The translations under genes were made by a program, and so were the position numbers. The notes beneath the pieces were generated by a model. It did no database searches. It saw only the letters and a list, made by a program, of their open reading frames with translations, and was not told the origin of the DNA. DNA of 64,000 bases from Clarkia xantiana subsp. parviflora. Lineage: Eukaryota; Streptophyta; Magnoliopsida; Myrtales; Onagraceae. Of the stretch, positions 43,471-55,154 are shown one piece after another. The first letter of the stretch is position 1, and the number at the start of each line of letters is the position of its first letter. The stretch covers positions 22,999,901 to 23,063,900 of the forward strand of contig JAPTYO010000013.1 in NCBI GenBank assembly GCA_036873135.1. Direction: 5' to 3'.

Positions 43471-45830
43471 TCAACCAGAGCCCTCTGGGGAGTCCCCCTG
43501 ACCCCCTGAGGCCGAACCACCAGCAGAGATAGAGGAAGAGGAGGAGGAGTCCGAAGTGTCAATATCCACAGGCGTAGCATCCACCTGTGTAGGGGCAGGC
43601 TCGTCTGCAACAGCAGCCTGACCCCTAAGGACAGCCATGTAACCAGTAGCGTACGGTCCAAAATCACCCAGATCGCCAACCGGAAACTGAGGATCAATAC
43701 GAAAAATATGGTCAACAAGATACTCACCAAACTGGTTCATCTCCTGAGTAAGCCGCACACTGTAGTCAGCAGTAAAGGCAGAGGAAGCCTTGTACTCAGA
43801 AACTGCGACAGTCCTCTCCTCTGCCCGGCACCTTGCCTCAAGTTTCCGCAACTCCTCTGAATGGAGTGAAGATGCGACCTCAGCCTCCCGGCGTAAGCTA
43901 CCTACGGTAGTCTCAAGTAAAGACACTTGGTCCCTAAGCTCCTCCATCTTCAGATCGGACAGGCGTGCCTTCTCAGTGGCAATGGCAAGCTCCGCCTTCA
44001 GGGATACTTCGCTATCCTCAAGAGCCTTCTTCTCGTCGGATAGCTCGAGCACAAGGGATGACATGTTCACCATGTCAGACATACCCTAAAAATCAAACAA
44101 GAGATGAGTAACTGGAAAAGCAACAACATGAAAGTAAAAAGGGGAAAGCGAGACCCCACTCACAGGCACATAACGGGATAGTACACCCTGAACGAACCGC
44201 CGAGTCTCCCTAGGAGACTTAGGTTGAGCAGCACGATCACCAGGAGGGATGGCACCGCGAAGCACACGGATACCAACCTCCGGAGTGCGCAAGGAAGACC
44301 CGCTATCAAGGTGGAACTCCTTCAACCCAACAAAAGGAGTCCACTCAGACCCAACGATATCCTCGTCAGTAAGGCGTGTGAAATCCTTCCGACTCAAAGC
44401 CGGAGGCCCACCTATACAAACAAAGCAAGATAAAGAAAAATACAAACATAAAAGCATCAGTGACAGAGAGAAGATCGAACCTGACGATCGTGCCCTCGGC
44501 TGGGGGGCAGGGGATGGAGAACCAGTGACCACTCCACCATCACCAACAGGTCGCTTCCCTTTATCAGCTCGGTAAGGCGCCTCTTCGACCACCATCTCTT
44601 TGTCGCGAGACAGGGTCGGGGGACGAACAACAGGCGGAGGAGGATCTGCAGCTTTCTTCCTCTTGACAGCCGAGGCCCCGGCCTCAGAGTCGGACCTCCG
44701 CGACTTGGACTTAGAAGGTCCAGAGCCCTTGCCTACGGAGACAACCCTCTCGGTCACCATAGGAGAGTGCCCTAGCAGTGCAAAAAAAAAAAAACAAGGT
44801 AAGAAAAACACAAGTATACCATAAAGAGGCAAAGAGAAGGAAGTATACCAGAGGCCCCAACAGTTTTCCCAAGCATAGGGGACTTCTTCAGAGTAGAGCT
44901 AGATGGAGCCCTCATCTTGCTCAGATCGACCGATGCTGCCTGCACGTTATATGTTTTCCCGTTAAACCAACCTACAAGGGAAAAGCAGAAATTAAATGTA
45001 GATGAGAAGACTAAGTAACATACCGAACCCCCGGAGTCAGGAGTCAAACTGATCCCTGCCTCATAAAGATCTGTCTCGGTCACTAAGGACACGGGGCAGT
45101 ATGACTGGGTCCTGTTGCTCTCATAGATGGCCTTCATAGTCTCTAAATCCGCAGAAGAGAACTCCCCAAAGGCAGGCCAGCCGTCTGACCGATCCTCATT
45201 CAAGACCGACCAAGTAACATATCGATCCGTAATGAAGAAATAATGTTTGGCCCAGTGGCTTGCCGAGTTATCGCTCCGGGCCACGAAGCGAAGAGAAGTA
45301 TCCCACTCGACCCCGCTCAACCCGAAGTCAGCAAATCGGGAATCTTTGAGGGATGGATGGCGAGTTACAAAACTCGCAAAGCCTACCTTCCTCTGATATT
45401 GGAATCGATAGAAGCATCGGAACAAGACCAGTGAGTACTTCCAGGAGTACCAATGGCATAACACCCGGAAGCCCACCCAGACACGGATAGCACTAGGAGC
45501 AAGGTTCATAGGGGAGATCCTAAAGAACCTACTCAATTCTACAAGATCATCGCAATAAGGCAGCCGCAATCCAAATCGAATCTGAGAGGGGTAAACAACG
45601 ACCTTCCCCCTGGGGGGCTCTGTCACTGTCTGGCGGGCATTCCCCAAGGAGGGGAGGAAGGGATACAAAGGCTCATCTAAGGGGCAAATATCACCTAAAG
45701 TAACGTGCTCGTTATAGTCAGACCTAGTCAGGTAGTTCTCCGACAAAGCAGCAAGACCTAAATCAAAGGCAGCGAGAAATTCCAAAGCTCGAATCAGACT
45801 CCAACTAACACCCCGGCTCAGATTTCGACA
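43471..45830 (-). CDS. E4 antisense spliced gene (putative gypsy-type transposon protein)
   Basis: Proposed exons on the minus strand: 45830-45024, 44971-44849, 44771-44481, 44411-44164 and 44085-43471. Donors read GTATGT, GTATAC, GTTCGA (weak) and GTGAGT; acceptors follow pyrimidine-rich AG. The first block has RFGLRLPYCDDLVELSRFF and IRVWVGFRVLCHWYSWKYSL, equivalent to the E2 antisense gene. The middle is basic with KSKSRRSD and AVKRKKA, possible nuclear-localisation signals. The last exon is a coiled coil (ELSDEKKALEDSEVSLKAEL) ending in a Ser/Gly-rich tail and TGA at 43471. A further 5' exon probably exists, with a good GTAAGT donor at 45897, but its frame could not be joined. This resembles the extra antisense ORFs known in Tat-lineage elements (PF04195-like, from memory). 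No biochemical role is established. Confidence 0.68.
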
Positions 45831-47375
45831 CTAAGCTAATAGCAGGAAGAAAGCGATGCGACGAATAGAAGAGAAAGAGAAACTTACTCATCCTTCGAAG
45901 GATGTAACGCCTTTGCAGAGTTTGCGTACGGGGACACCACCACGAATACAGTAACTGCCACGGCACGACAGATGTCAAAACAAGAAAACTTCCGGAAAGA
46001 CCGAGCATACCCCGGTACCCGACAAACAACAACCAAAGATTTGAAGGCACCCAACAAAGGTAACAAACACGCGCCAAAGACACCACGACAACCAAATCGG
46101 ACAATTTTGTTCAAACCGAAAATCAGTTCCCGGACAAAATTACAATTACGCCCTCCAACGGAAATCAACACACAAATGGCGCCTCGACATCAAATTTAAA
46201 ACGGGAATAGTTCAATCGGACAAAAAACTATCTCCGGACGACCGATCAAAATTTTTTCCCCAAATCGGCGATTATCTGCGGCAATCACGAATCAAAAAAC
46301 CAAACGATCATCGCATGACAAACATCGACAATCAAGCATGGGCAATCAAGAATCGGCAATTCAAGTATCAACATTTTACACGGTAACGAAAAGGAAAAGA
46401 TTGGACCTTCGGAAAACCCGACCCGATATGATAAACGGGTCCGGAATTCGAGTTTGGAGATCGCCGGAAACCAGGCCCCTCCGTCGCCGGAAGCCGCCCT
46501 AGGTCACGCCGGAGCTGCTCCGCCTCGCTGTCGACCACCCCCGCCGGACCAGGTGCTGTCGTCGTCCGGGACAGCTTCGCCGTCGACCACCGTCCCCGCC
46601 TTGGTCCACGCCGCCTCGAGCTGTCGGACCACCTCGTCTCCGCTGTGCCGCCGGGAGCTGCTGTCGTCGCCTTAGGACCGTGCCGCCGTGTCCGTGCTGG
46701 CCGGAATTCCTGGTCCCTCACCAGAATTTTGGCCGGCCCCTCTCCCTTGGTGTGCAAGAATTCCTCCCTTGGTCTCCAAGTGTGAGGAAAAAGGAAAAAG
46801 ATGACAATGGTGGCTAAGTGAGGTAATTTCTTTACTCCTCTATATATTTGAAAAGGTGTAGGGTTTTTTAAAGTGACATAATCACAACCCTCCATTTAAA
46901 ATTAGATGAGATCTAAGGGTTAAAGGAAAACTATCATCTTTACCTCCCTTAGACTATGGTTAGGCATATTTCCAGTCAAGTTAACATCCCATGGGTTTAT
47001 TTTTAAGCATCCCATACTTAGAAAAATTTTAGACTCAAATTAAAAAATTTCTCCATTTAGACTTACCCCGACATGAAATTGAAGCATGGACCTGTTTAGC
47101 TGTATTCGTATTACATCCCCACGCGAGCACATATTTTTCAAGTATACGCCCATGGCGAGGATAGATTTTTTATTTCCATCTCAGACGGACACGTGCTTGG
47201 ACACGTGTCCGTGCTATTCTGACGTTTGCAATTCCTCTATCTTATAAGGCAGGGGGCAGAGTCAGAGACACACATCCATGGGTAAGTAAGTATTCCGACA
47301 AAAGGTAAAATCCCGGCTTCAAATTGCGCGTGTCATACCATCCTAAAATAGAGTCAATTAAGGGTCAGGCCATTG
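45831..47375 (-). promoter_or_regulatory. Upstream region of the E4 antisense gene
   Basis: Includes a donor-like GAGTAAGT at 45892-45899 on the minus strand, a GC-rich block at 46440-46760 with no convincing domain, and a TATATA at 46841-46846 on the minus strand that could drive the antisense transcript. The remainder up to the polypurine tract is AT-rich and non-coding. Confidence 0.35.
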
Positions 47376-47377
47376 GT

Positions 47378-47392
47378 TGACTCGGGGGCATG
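47378..47392 (+). promoter_or_regulatory. E4 polypurine tract
   Basis: GACTCGGGGGCATG immediately before the 3' LTR. Confidence 0.8.
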
Positions 47393-48184
47393 TGATGGAT
47401 ATACGCCCAAGTTGAACCCATTGACTTCCGAATCGTTTTATTTTGATTACCCCGTTAATGATTGTAAATCGAAACTTCGACCCAAACACCCCGCGGAAAC
47501 ACCAACGGTCCGGACGAGGCCGAAATACTCGTCCGGGCCGAGGTAAACTCACCTAGGTGAAGTCGGGTGGCTACACCCGACCTCCCCTAGGGGATATCGG
47601 GTCAGCCAACCCGATCTCCCCTAGGGGAGATAGGGTTGGCCAACCCTATCTCCCCTAGGGAGGGGTTGGGTGGCCACACCCAACCCCTACCCTTGGGGGT
47701 CGGATTTTCCTCCCCCCCAAGGGCCCCAACACCATTTTTCGACTCCCATACTCGGTTTATTTCCGCCAACCTTCTCCGTGCCTTAAGGTCTTAATTACAT
47801 GATTAAAGGCTAATTAATTGTGTTTAAAGGTTAACGATGTCATTAAGCCACCTTAATGACACTGTTGCCTATAAATACAACTCTCCCACCATTCATTTGG
47901 ACATCTTGGCGAAGTGCATAATTTAGCTCTGACATCTCTCTAGCTTTATCTCTCTACAAATACCGTACTGACTTAGGCATCGGAGAGGGTACATCAGGCA
48001 CCACCCCCCCCCCCCCTCCGTGCCTGGTATTGCCCCTCTTGCAGGGCGAGAAGAGAAGTGAAGGCGAAGGACGGAAAGACACAGGCTAGGACGACAAGAC
48101 TCAAGAGCACTAAATCCGCAACATCTCCAGTGAGGAATAAGGCTTAGGTCGACCGCCCGTTGACCCGAGACTTAGAACCTAACA
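47393..48184 (+). repeat. E4 3' LTR (792 bases)
   Basis: Matches 37827-38550 but has an extra block of about 68 bases near 47582-47655 made of CCCTAGGGG and GGGTTGGCCAACCC palindromes. TATAAATA at 47870-47877, GGCATCGGAGAGGG ending at 47989, CCCCTCTTGCAGG at 48033-48045. Confidence 0.95.
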
Positions 48185-48189
48185 GCCAC

Positions 48190-48690
48190 CCTTCCAACAG
48201 AAAAGGGACATAAGACCCACATGGCCACCCTTCCAACATGATATGAGAAATAAGTCCCCCAATCAAAGGGAAACTCATCAAACAAGATATAGAATGTAAG
48301 TACTTCAACAGGTGACTATCATATCCATATATCAAAGGAGGATACCATCCCCCCTATACTTCAACATGTGGTTATCATGTCCATATATATCAAAGGAGGG
48401 TACCATCCCCCCTATACATTATCAAATGGTTATCATGTCCATATACCAAAGGAGGGCACCATCCCCCATATACTTCATCAAATGGCTATCATGTCCATAT
48501 ATCAAAGGAGGTTACAAACCCCTACACTTCAACAGGTGGCTATCATGTCCATATATCAAAGGAGGGCACCGTCCCCCTATACTTCATCAAATGGCTATCA
48601 TGCCCATATATCAAAGGAGAGTACCATCCCCCCTATATATCAACAATAGCTATCATGTCCATATATCAAAGGAGGATAACATCCCCCAAT
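48190..48690. repeat. E3 3' repeats, continued after E4
   Basis: The 141-base array resumes (ACATAAGACCCACATGGCCA near 48208). From 48305 a second array of about 58-60 bases follows, with TATCATGTCCATATATCAAA and GGAGGGTACCATCCCCCCTA, in about seven units. Confidence 0.9.
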
Positions 48691-48884
48691 ACTCGGGTTA
48701 GCCAAGCATGAGGCTCCATCACCATGAAGACATCCTCCTTATTCCACAAAGTCCAACCGCAAGTTCGGTGGTCGAAGGGACAAACAAAGGAGATAGTCTC
48801 CACCAAGCTTTCAAACAACTATCAATAGCCTAATCGGACGCCTATCCGACCATCATAGAGTCAAGCAAAGGGTAGGGTCATTGC

Positions 48885-49637
48885 TTAACTCGGGGGGCAA
48901 AGCGGGATACACGCCCAATTAAGCAACGAACATCCTCCAGCCCACCTCAAAAGCTAGTAAGGAAACTTCAAGGAAATAGCAATCAAACACAAGGAGACCA
49001 TCAACCATAGCAAACCAGGTGACGAAGGACATAGCAAAAAGTATTCCAGGAGGATGAGCAATAACACGTCAGGGTACAATTAACCCTGCCACGACACACT
49101 ATGCTAAGTCATCAACGCCAACCTACCCAGGAGTACGTCCCAAAGTGCACAAAGACCTAATGCTTACTACGGGGGCAAAGACATGTGCATGGATGATACT
49201 ACTTGCTAAAGGAAGGACTATGGTGGATAAACAAACATCACAAGGACCCCTAAGGGGGAGATAAGCAAAACCATCCCAACACTACCTAAGGTAGTTGGAG
49301 AAGGGACCAAACACCTGCAACAAGCTATGTATCAACCAGTGGCATGGAAGGAACAACCGTATATATGAGCTACCAATCGTAGCCAATACGAGGACTATCC
49401 CTCTACATACAACAACGTAGCCAATATAGGAGCTTTGACTTCTCTCTAGATTATCATTGAAGCATCGGAGAGGGTTCAACTGGCACCACCCCCCCCCCCT
49501 TCGCGTGCTAGTTATTGCCCTGTGTGCAGGTTTGGAAAGGAAGCGTGAAGCAGACAGCACGGATTTGAAGACCTTGCACAACACAGAACCCGTACATTCG
49601 ACAACCCGTTATCTCGCGCGGGTCAGGTCGAAACAAT
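48885..49637 (+). repeat. Polypurine tract and probable 3' LTR of E3 or a recombinant partner
   Basis: ACTCGGGGGGCAAAG near 48886-48902 has the form of the Tat polypurine tract, followed by GGGATACACGCCC, like the start of the E4 LTR. A second tract-like TACGGGGGCAAAGACA precedes TGTGCATGG at 49184. Downstream are TATATAT near 49360, AGCATCGGAGAGGG at 49461-49474, a C run near 49488 and GCCCTGTGTGCAGG near 49517. These are standard Tat LTR landmarks, yet the sequence does not match the LTR at 21850-22866. Exact ends were not resolved. Confidence 0.5.
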
Positions 49638-50024
49638 AATGATAATATAAAAAATATGTATTTGACTAATAAAAAGTAACAAAAAATAAAATGAAATGAT
49701 ACAGATAAGTTCATACTTTATTATTAACAAAGAACTATTGTCAGAAAAGAAAGTGTTTATAAGAAAAAAAAATAAGGTTTCTTCTAGTTGAGCACAAAAA
49801 AGTAAATAATTATTTTAATAATACACATATTTTTATAGAAGAGAACTTACCAAGTAAGCAAAAAAAATCTAAATCTGAATAATAAAATTTTATTGGCCAA
49901 AAAATCTAAAATATTTTATTGGCCAAAAAAAAGAATAATAAAATTTTAAATTAAACGAAAATCTATAGAATATATCTTGGTTGGTTAATGCTGATAATAT
50001 TTTAAGTTTTTTTTGGCAAAACTG
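49638..50024. other. AT-rich intergenic DNA
   Basis: Low-complexity flank between the E3 end and the Harbinger-like element. No gene seen. Confidence 0.45.
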
Positions 50025-50673
50025 TAAGGGGGTGTTTGGATGGATGTAATGTGGTATGTAATCTCACATTACGTCCCATATTACATCCATATTATGTTGT
50101 TTGGCTTGCCAAACGATATAATGTGCATTGTAATGTAATGTCCATTATAATCTGAGATTACGTCCAAACTCCATTCAACGTTATGTGAGATTACTTCCAA
50201 AAAAGTATGTAATGTGAGATTACTTCCAAAAAAGGATGTAATGTGAGATTACGTCCAACATTACGGAGTGTTATTATTTTATTATTATTTATTAAATAGA
50301 TAAACTATTTTGTATATCTTTTTAGTTTATTATGATATTAATATTGTTATTATTATTAACTTTTTATTTTTTTATATACTTCATAACTCATTATTATAAT
50401 AAATAATAATACACATGATGTTCTTATAAAATGAGTAAGTCTTTTTCGTTGCATTTTTTTAATGAAAATTGTCTTATAAAAATATATAATATTTTAATTA
50501 ATAGAATTTTAGTAGTTGTACGTATTGAGTGTAAATATTTAGTTAGTTGTTGTCAAAATATATATTATTTTGAATCTTATCATATTAAGATATAATATAC
50601 TCTTATATAGATTAATATAATAACAATAAAGTCACATTACAGTGCACATTCAACATATACCAAACACTGTAAT

Positions 50674-51252
50674 TATGGGTGAAACCAAAATCCGGTTGGT
50701 CCGAAAAACCGGTGAAAACCGATCCGGTCCGAACTGAAAAAACCGAATCAGAAATATATGGTTTGGTTCTTGGTCGGATTTTTTTACTCTAGTTCGGTTT
50801 TTCGGTCCGGTTCGGATTTTAATTTTTGAGGACCGTGGGGACCGAACCAACCGTTATGCTAACTAAATATATATAATATATATTATATTAGTTGATATTA
50901 ATCAATATAATTACTTCATTAGGTTTATAAAAATTATGAAATAAGCATTTATGAATATTATTTTTTCTAATTTTGTTTTATAATTTATTTAATTATAATA
51001 ATTGACGTTATTTTTCATTTCGCTTTGATAAATTCCATGAAAATAACGAGAATTTTAAATGATAATTGTTACTTTTGGATTTTTGGTTTAAACCGAAAAC
51101 CGAACCGAAAAAACCATACTACCAATGGACGGTTTATTTTTTCTCACATGGTTTTTTGGTCGGATTTTTTTAAGGAAAAAACCGGACCGAAAATATGGGT
51201 AACCGACCAAACCAAGCAAAAAACCGGTCCGACCGATCCGGTTTCACCCCTA
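50674..51252. mobile_element. hAT-type MITE inside the Harbinger-like element
   Basis: 579 bases with inverted ends TATGGGTGAAACC and GGTTTCACCCCTA and an 8-base target duplication ACTGTAAT (50666-50673 and 51253-51260). Subterminal sequence is rich in CCGGTCCG and CCGAACC. Non-coding. Confidence 0.92.
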
Positions 51253-51380
51253 ACTGTAATCTAACATTACATTCCACATTACATCACAACCAAACACTTT
51301 AATCTGACATTACATTATGTAGCTAACATTACTTGTAATCATACATTTCAAGTAATCTCACATTACGGTCATCCAAACGC

Positions 51381-51942
51381 TGTTAGCATATAGTGACGTG
51401 GCGCCGTAATAGGAGCCCGTTAATTAAGGGAATTACCTAAGTTAATTAGGTAATTGTCAATCTGGGCTAATTGGGCCAAATCCAATTAGTAATTGACAAG
51501 GGAGGCCCAAAATGGGCATCCCCCCTTTTTACATGGTTCGGCCGAAACCCTAGTACCACATAGGGTGGAGTTGCCTTTTGGCAACTCCACCCAATACTAT
51601 ATATAGGGGTGACTCCTAAGGGTTTAAACACACAATTAAGAACAAGGATCTCCATTGAGAAAACTTGTCACCCTAGTCTAATATTTCGGCACCATCAACA
51701 TCAAGTCCGAGGTTCCATCTCCGTTGAAGAATCGATCAGAGGTCTTGTTGTGGAGCTACATCGTGTGGGACTTCTTCTAACGAAGAACTTGCACGTGGTT
51801 CCGACCGGAGGATTAGAACTCCCTCCACATCTTTCTCGGGCAGGAAAGCTAAAAGGTATGTGTACTAATTCCGCGGCGTAGATTAGATATCTTGCTAGTA
51901 CACGTTTAGCATTCCGTAGTATTACGTCCCCGTAATCCAACA
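51381..51942 (+). mobile_element. Solo Copia LTR
   Basis: 562 bases from TGTTAGCATATAG to CCCCGTAATCCAACA, flanked by AACGC on both sides (51376-51380 and 51943-51947). Related to the LTRs at 15105 and 15746. It lies within the right terminus of the Harbinger-like element. A perfect target duplication with no internal region indicates LTR-LTR recombination after insertion. Confidence 0.93.
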
Positions 51943-51954
51943 AACGCCCCCTAA

Positions 51955-52554
51955 ATATTATAGATGAGGAAGAAGATTGATGAGAGAGATAATTTAATGA
52001 AGAGATGAAAGCTTTTTTCCATGAAGAGATGAGAGAGAAAGTTCAATTTTGAAATAGACAAAAAAAATCGAAAAGAAACTTTGACTGAAAGAAATGAGGG
52101 AGAGTGTGTGCATGACACGTGACGCGTCGTAATTGGGGCTGTGTTTACACTGCCTCCTACACAAGATTTAGGGAAGTGTTGCCCGTGAGTCTTTTTAATA
52201 TTCTTTCTAAATTATATATATTTTTTATTAATTTTTACTTATATGTTTTTCTCTTTAATATTCTTCCTAAATTATATATTGTTTATCACTTTTTCTTATA
52301 TACTTTGCTTACGTGGCGGCCTATGATTTTCCGTAGCCAAACTGTATAGATAATAAAATTAAATAGAAAATTTTAATTATTTTTTCTTTATTTTGCGTAT
52401 AGACTAAAATAAGATATAATTTTTTTTTTAATTTACAACCAATCAGTATTTTGCATCTAAATTTATAGACCTCAAATTAAATTCTAATTAAATTAGGAAA
52501 CACTGACTGGGCGAACCGCACACGTGTCAGTCAGAGAGTCTCCGCAGCCAAATT
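51955..52554. other. AT-rich intergenic DNA
   Basis: No gene recognised; contains short direct repeats of TTTAATATTCTT(T/C)CTAAATTATATAT near 52194 and 52254. Confidence 0.45.
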
Positions 52555-52559
52555 AATAT

Positions 52560-54983
52560 TGTCAGGGGTGATGGCCGTTATTTACTAGTAATAAACTTGT
52601 AAATAACGAAGCCTCAAAAGATCATTTAATTGAAAACAACTCCAATTCCATAGGTATTCTAATACAAGGAATCATGATACTTAAATAATCCAACATCTCT
52701 CTATACATAAGTATCAAATTCAAGGGAATAACGCAAACATCATACCTCTAATGCGTTCTCTAAAATAATCCAAAAATCCAGCGTATCCATGTCATTAAAT
52801 ACGGAAAATTTGACGCTCTATCTGCTTATCCTGAACTTGAGTAGTTGACAACATCATGATTCATGCTTCTGCTGCGCACTCTGATATCATCCAAAATTCA
52901 ACGCCTCGGAATATCACATAGAAGTTCACCCGGTATTGATGATCTGAAGTACTATTCACTCGTCCTGAAACTGAGGAGTTTAATAGGGGTAAGTTGCTGG
53001 GGAGCAACTCAGTAAGTAGTGGTCACTTATCCCTACTGGATCAAGATCTCGGAAAAATATATATACATATTTATACTTAGGTCATAATGTTTAGAAACAT
53101 AAAGTTTTCAGAGAACGTCAAAACAATGCATAGTTCAACAGTTTCCACGAAACATATTTGATCAAAGACAGAGTTAAACAGTTGATGCGGAACTTATAAA
53201 AATTCAAAAACGGATCAGAGACAGATGTAAATCAGAAGCATAGGCGAACTTAATCGAAAGTCGGAACGGAACAGAACAGATCAGAGGTTTCGAACTTAAT
53301 CGAAATTCAGAACAGAACAGATCAGATCGGAGGTTGCTCTAGTCTTTTCACCACGCCTACGATGCCTGCAGGAAGGCTCCAATGTTTTCCCCCATTGGAA
53401 GGATGCAGAGCCCAGGTATGCCGCTGGGTCGGGTCCAATGTTTCCCCCATTGGAAGGATACATAGCCCAGATATTCCGCTGGGTCGGCCAGAGTCGATCG
53501 ATCTTCGTATGCATACGCCGGAGGGGCCCTCGTAAGGGTTCAGATCATAGCCAGACTTATGAGCACAGAATCAGAGACAGATAACGAGCTTCTTAAAATA
53601 TATTTTTAGTAACAAATTTCCTATCAAAATATTATATCGAAACGTATAACGAAAACATTCTTGCAAAATCGATCATATCAAAATATACGTAATTCATAAC
53701 AGAACTTCAAGCACTTGATCCGAATTTCAAAATATGAAAATTATATTCATGCTCAAAAAGGGCTTATCTTTGAAACTTCATGCAATGCAGAAAATATTTA
53801 CTTTGTAAATATAGGAATAAGCTAAAACTACTTACCTCAACTGAAACCCCCAAAACTAATGTCAACAGCTCCGTCGATCCAATTTCCCTAAAATAATAAA
53901 ATAACGAGTTTAAGACCCTCTGTACGAACCACACATTCTACTAAATTTCAAGCCGCTTATTCAGAATTCAAATCTCCTAAAGTCCAATTCAGATTTTCAG
54001 ATTCACTCTTCCCATCACGACACGTAAAACTATGTGGAGACCCGATATCTCATTATTCACTGCATTTTTTACCATCTCAAAAAAATTCCCAAAAATTACT
54101 ACAAGTAGAAGATTCAAATACGAGTCCAATGACGCAAACGACGTCGCGTTTCGACATCTGGGTGGCCCATACGGTTCGGTCAAAGTTGGCCGGACGTGGT
54201 CAACTTCATCTTCAACCTAAGATCAGATTTTACAGGTTGCAGAGCCAACTTCGGGAGCTCGGTTCTCCCTTGTACAGGCTCGGGTTTGGGCGTTCTTGAT
54301 GTCAATGGAAAGCCCTTACAACGATCTACAAGTTCGTTAATTCCTTGTTGCGAACTAATCATTAAAAATACGACATTTCCTGCCTCAAAAAACACGGTTC
54401 GATTAAATATCTGAAACATCGAATCTCGATATCTAACCAACGACACGATGGAATTCTGTTTCTTTACTTGTGTTAGGTTATTTAGGTCCCCTAGAGTCTA
54501 ACCATGGCTAGAAAAGAGAATAAAAACATCAAAATCGAAATCCACCATTAACATCATCCAAGCTTTCTCTCTCTAGGGCAAGTTGTAGCAAACGAATACC
54601 AAGATCAGAATTATCGAGTATTACCTTGTTTCTAGCGTCCTCATGTAGTAGTAGTGGCTGAGACTATTCCTTAGGCATTATCATATCAATTCGATCGGTT
54701 TTGGCCATTTCGTTTTACGCTCTCCGAAACTTTCGACTATGTTCTTCCATCTCCGGTGGTGTAGGGTTTATATTGGTGTTCTTTGGAGGAACAAAACTGA
54801 GCAGCTGGTTTTGAACTATGTGGTCTCTGCTAGGGTTTTGGACATAAAACCCATTGCCACGTAGGTTTTAAAATAAAATTTCCAGAAAACCTATTTTTGC
54901 CATTGAGTTTTGTTACTATGTGCATTTAGCCCATGTTGTTCTTTACTAGAGACTTTAGTCCTCAAATTTGACCGGGTGTTACA
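52560..54983 (-). mobile_element. Tekay/Del-like (chromovirus) LTR, probably solo
   Basis: On the minus strand it starts TGTAACACCCGGTC at 54983, the usual start of plant Tekay-type LTRs, and contains CTTACTGAGTTGCTCCCCAG, also familiar from that group. It probably ends CACCCCTGACA at 52560. Length is about 2.4 kb. A 59-base duplication lies near 53378-53494 (CCCCATTGGAAGGAT units). No primer site or coding region adjoins it. The immediate flanks AATAT and ATAAA do not match, so the ends are approximate. Confidence 0.6.
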
Positions 54984-55154
54984 ATAAAGTTTGTACCACA
55001 TCAGTTAGAATAAGAAGATTTGAAGCCTTAATAAGCAAGAGTTGTACTACTCAAGTCCAACAGGAATTCCTCCTTTTCTAAGCCCAAGTGAGGACAACGG
55101 GCTTAGCTAGGCTGGGTTGGGCTTAGTGGGGAAAGTCGCTCGGGCTTAGGGGGT

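Larger units (their letters stand above)
37827..48184 (+). mobile_element. E4: non-autonomous Tat element with Gag-protease but no RT/integrase
   Basis: 10,358 bases with LTRs at 37827-38550 and 47393-48184 and target duplication GCCAC (37822-37826 and 48185-48189). Order: LTR, primer site, Gag-protease (38602-41129), second Gag-like frame (41145-41951), tandem repeats (42200-43090), antisense spliced gene (45830-43471), polypurine tract, LTR. RT, RNase H and integrase are absent, which fits the published class of TR-GAG elements. The LTRs show about six or seven substitutions plus a 68-base indel. Confidence 0.93.
50028..51951. mobile_element. PIF/Harbinger (Tourist-like) element carrying two insertions
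   Basis: Inverted ends GGGGGTGTTTGGATG and CATCCAAACGCCCCC (the right one split by a solo LTR) with TAA duplications at 50025-50027 and 51952-51954. Subterminal ATGTAATGTGAGATTAC motifs recur on both sides. Without the nested insertions it is about 780 bases. No transposase. Confidence 0.87.

Noticed and set aside
46368..46895. A 175-codon ORF in the GC-rich part of E4
   Set aside because: Arg/Pro-rich composition typical of chance frames in GC-rich DNA; other frames are equally open. It might overlap a 5' exon of the antisense gene but I cannot support that.
52119..52349. A 76-codon ORF
   Set aside because: Phe/Leu-rich translation of AT-rich intergenic DNA; no family resemblance.
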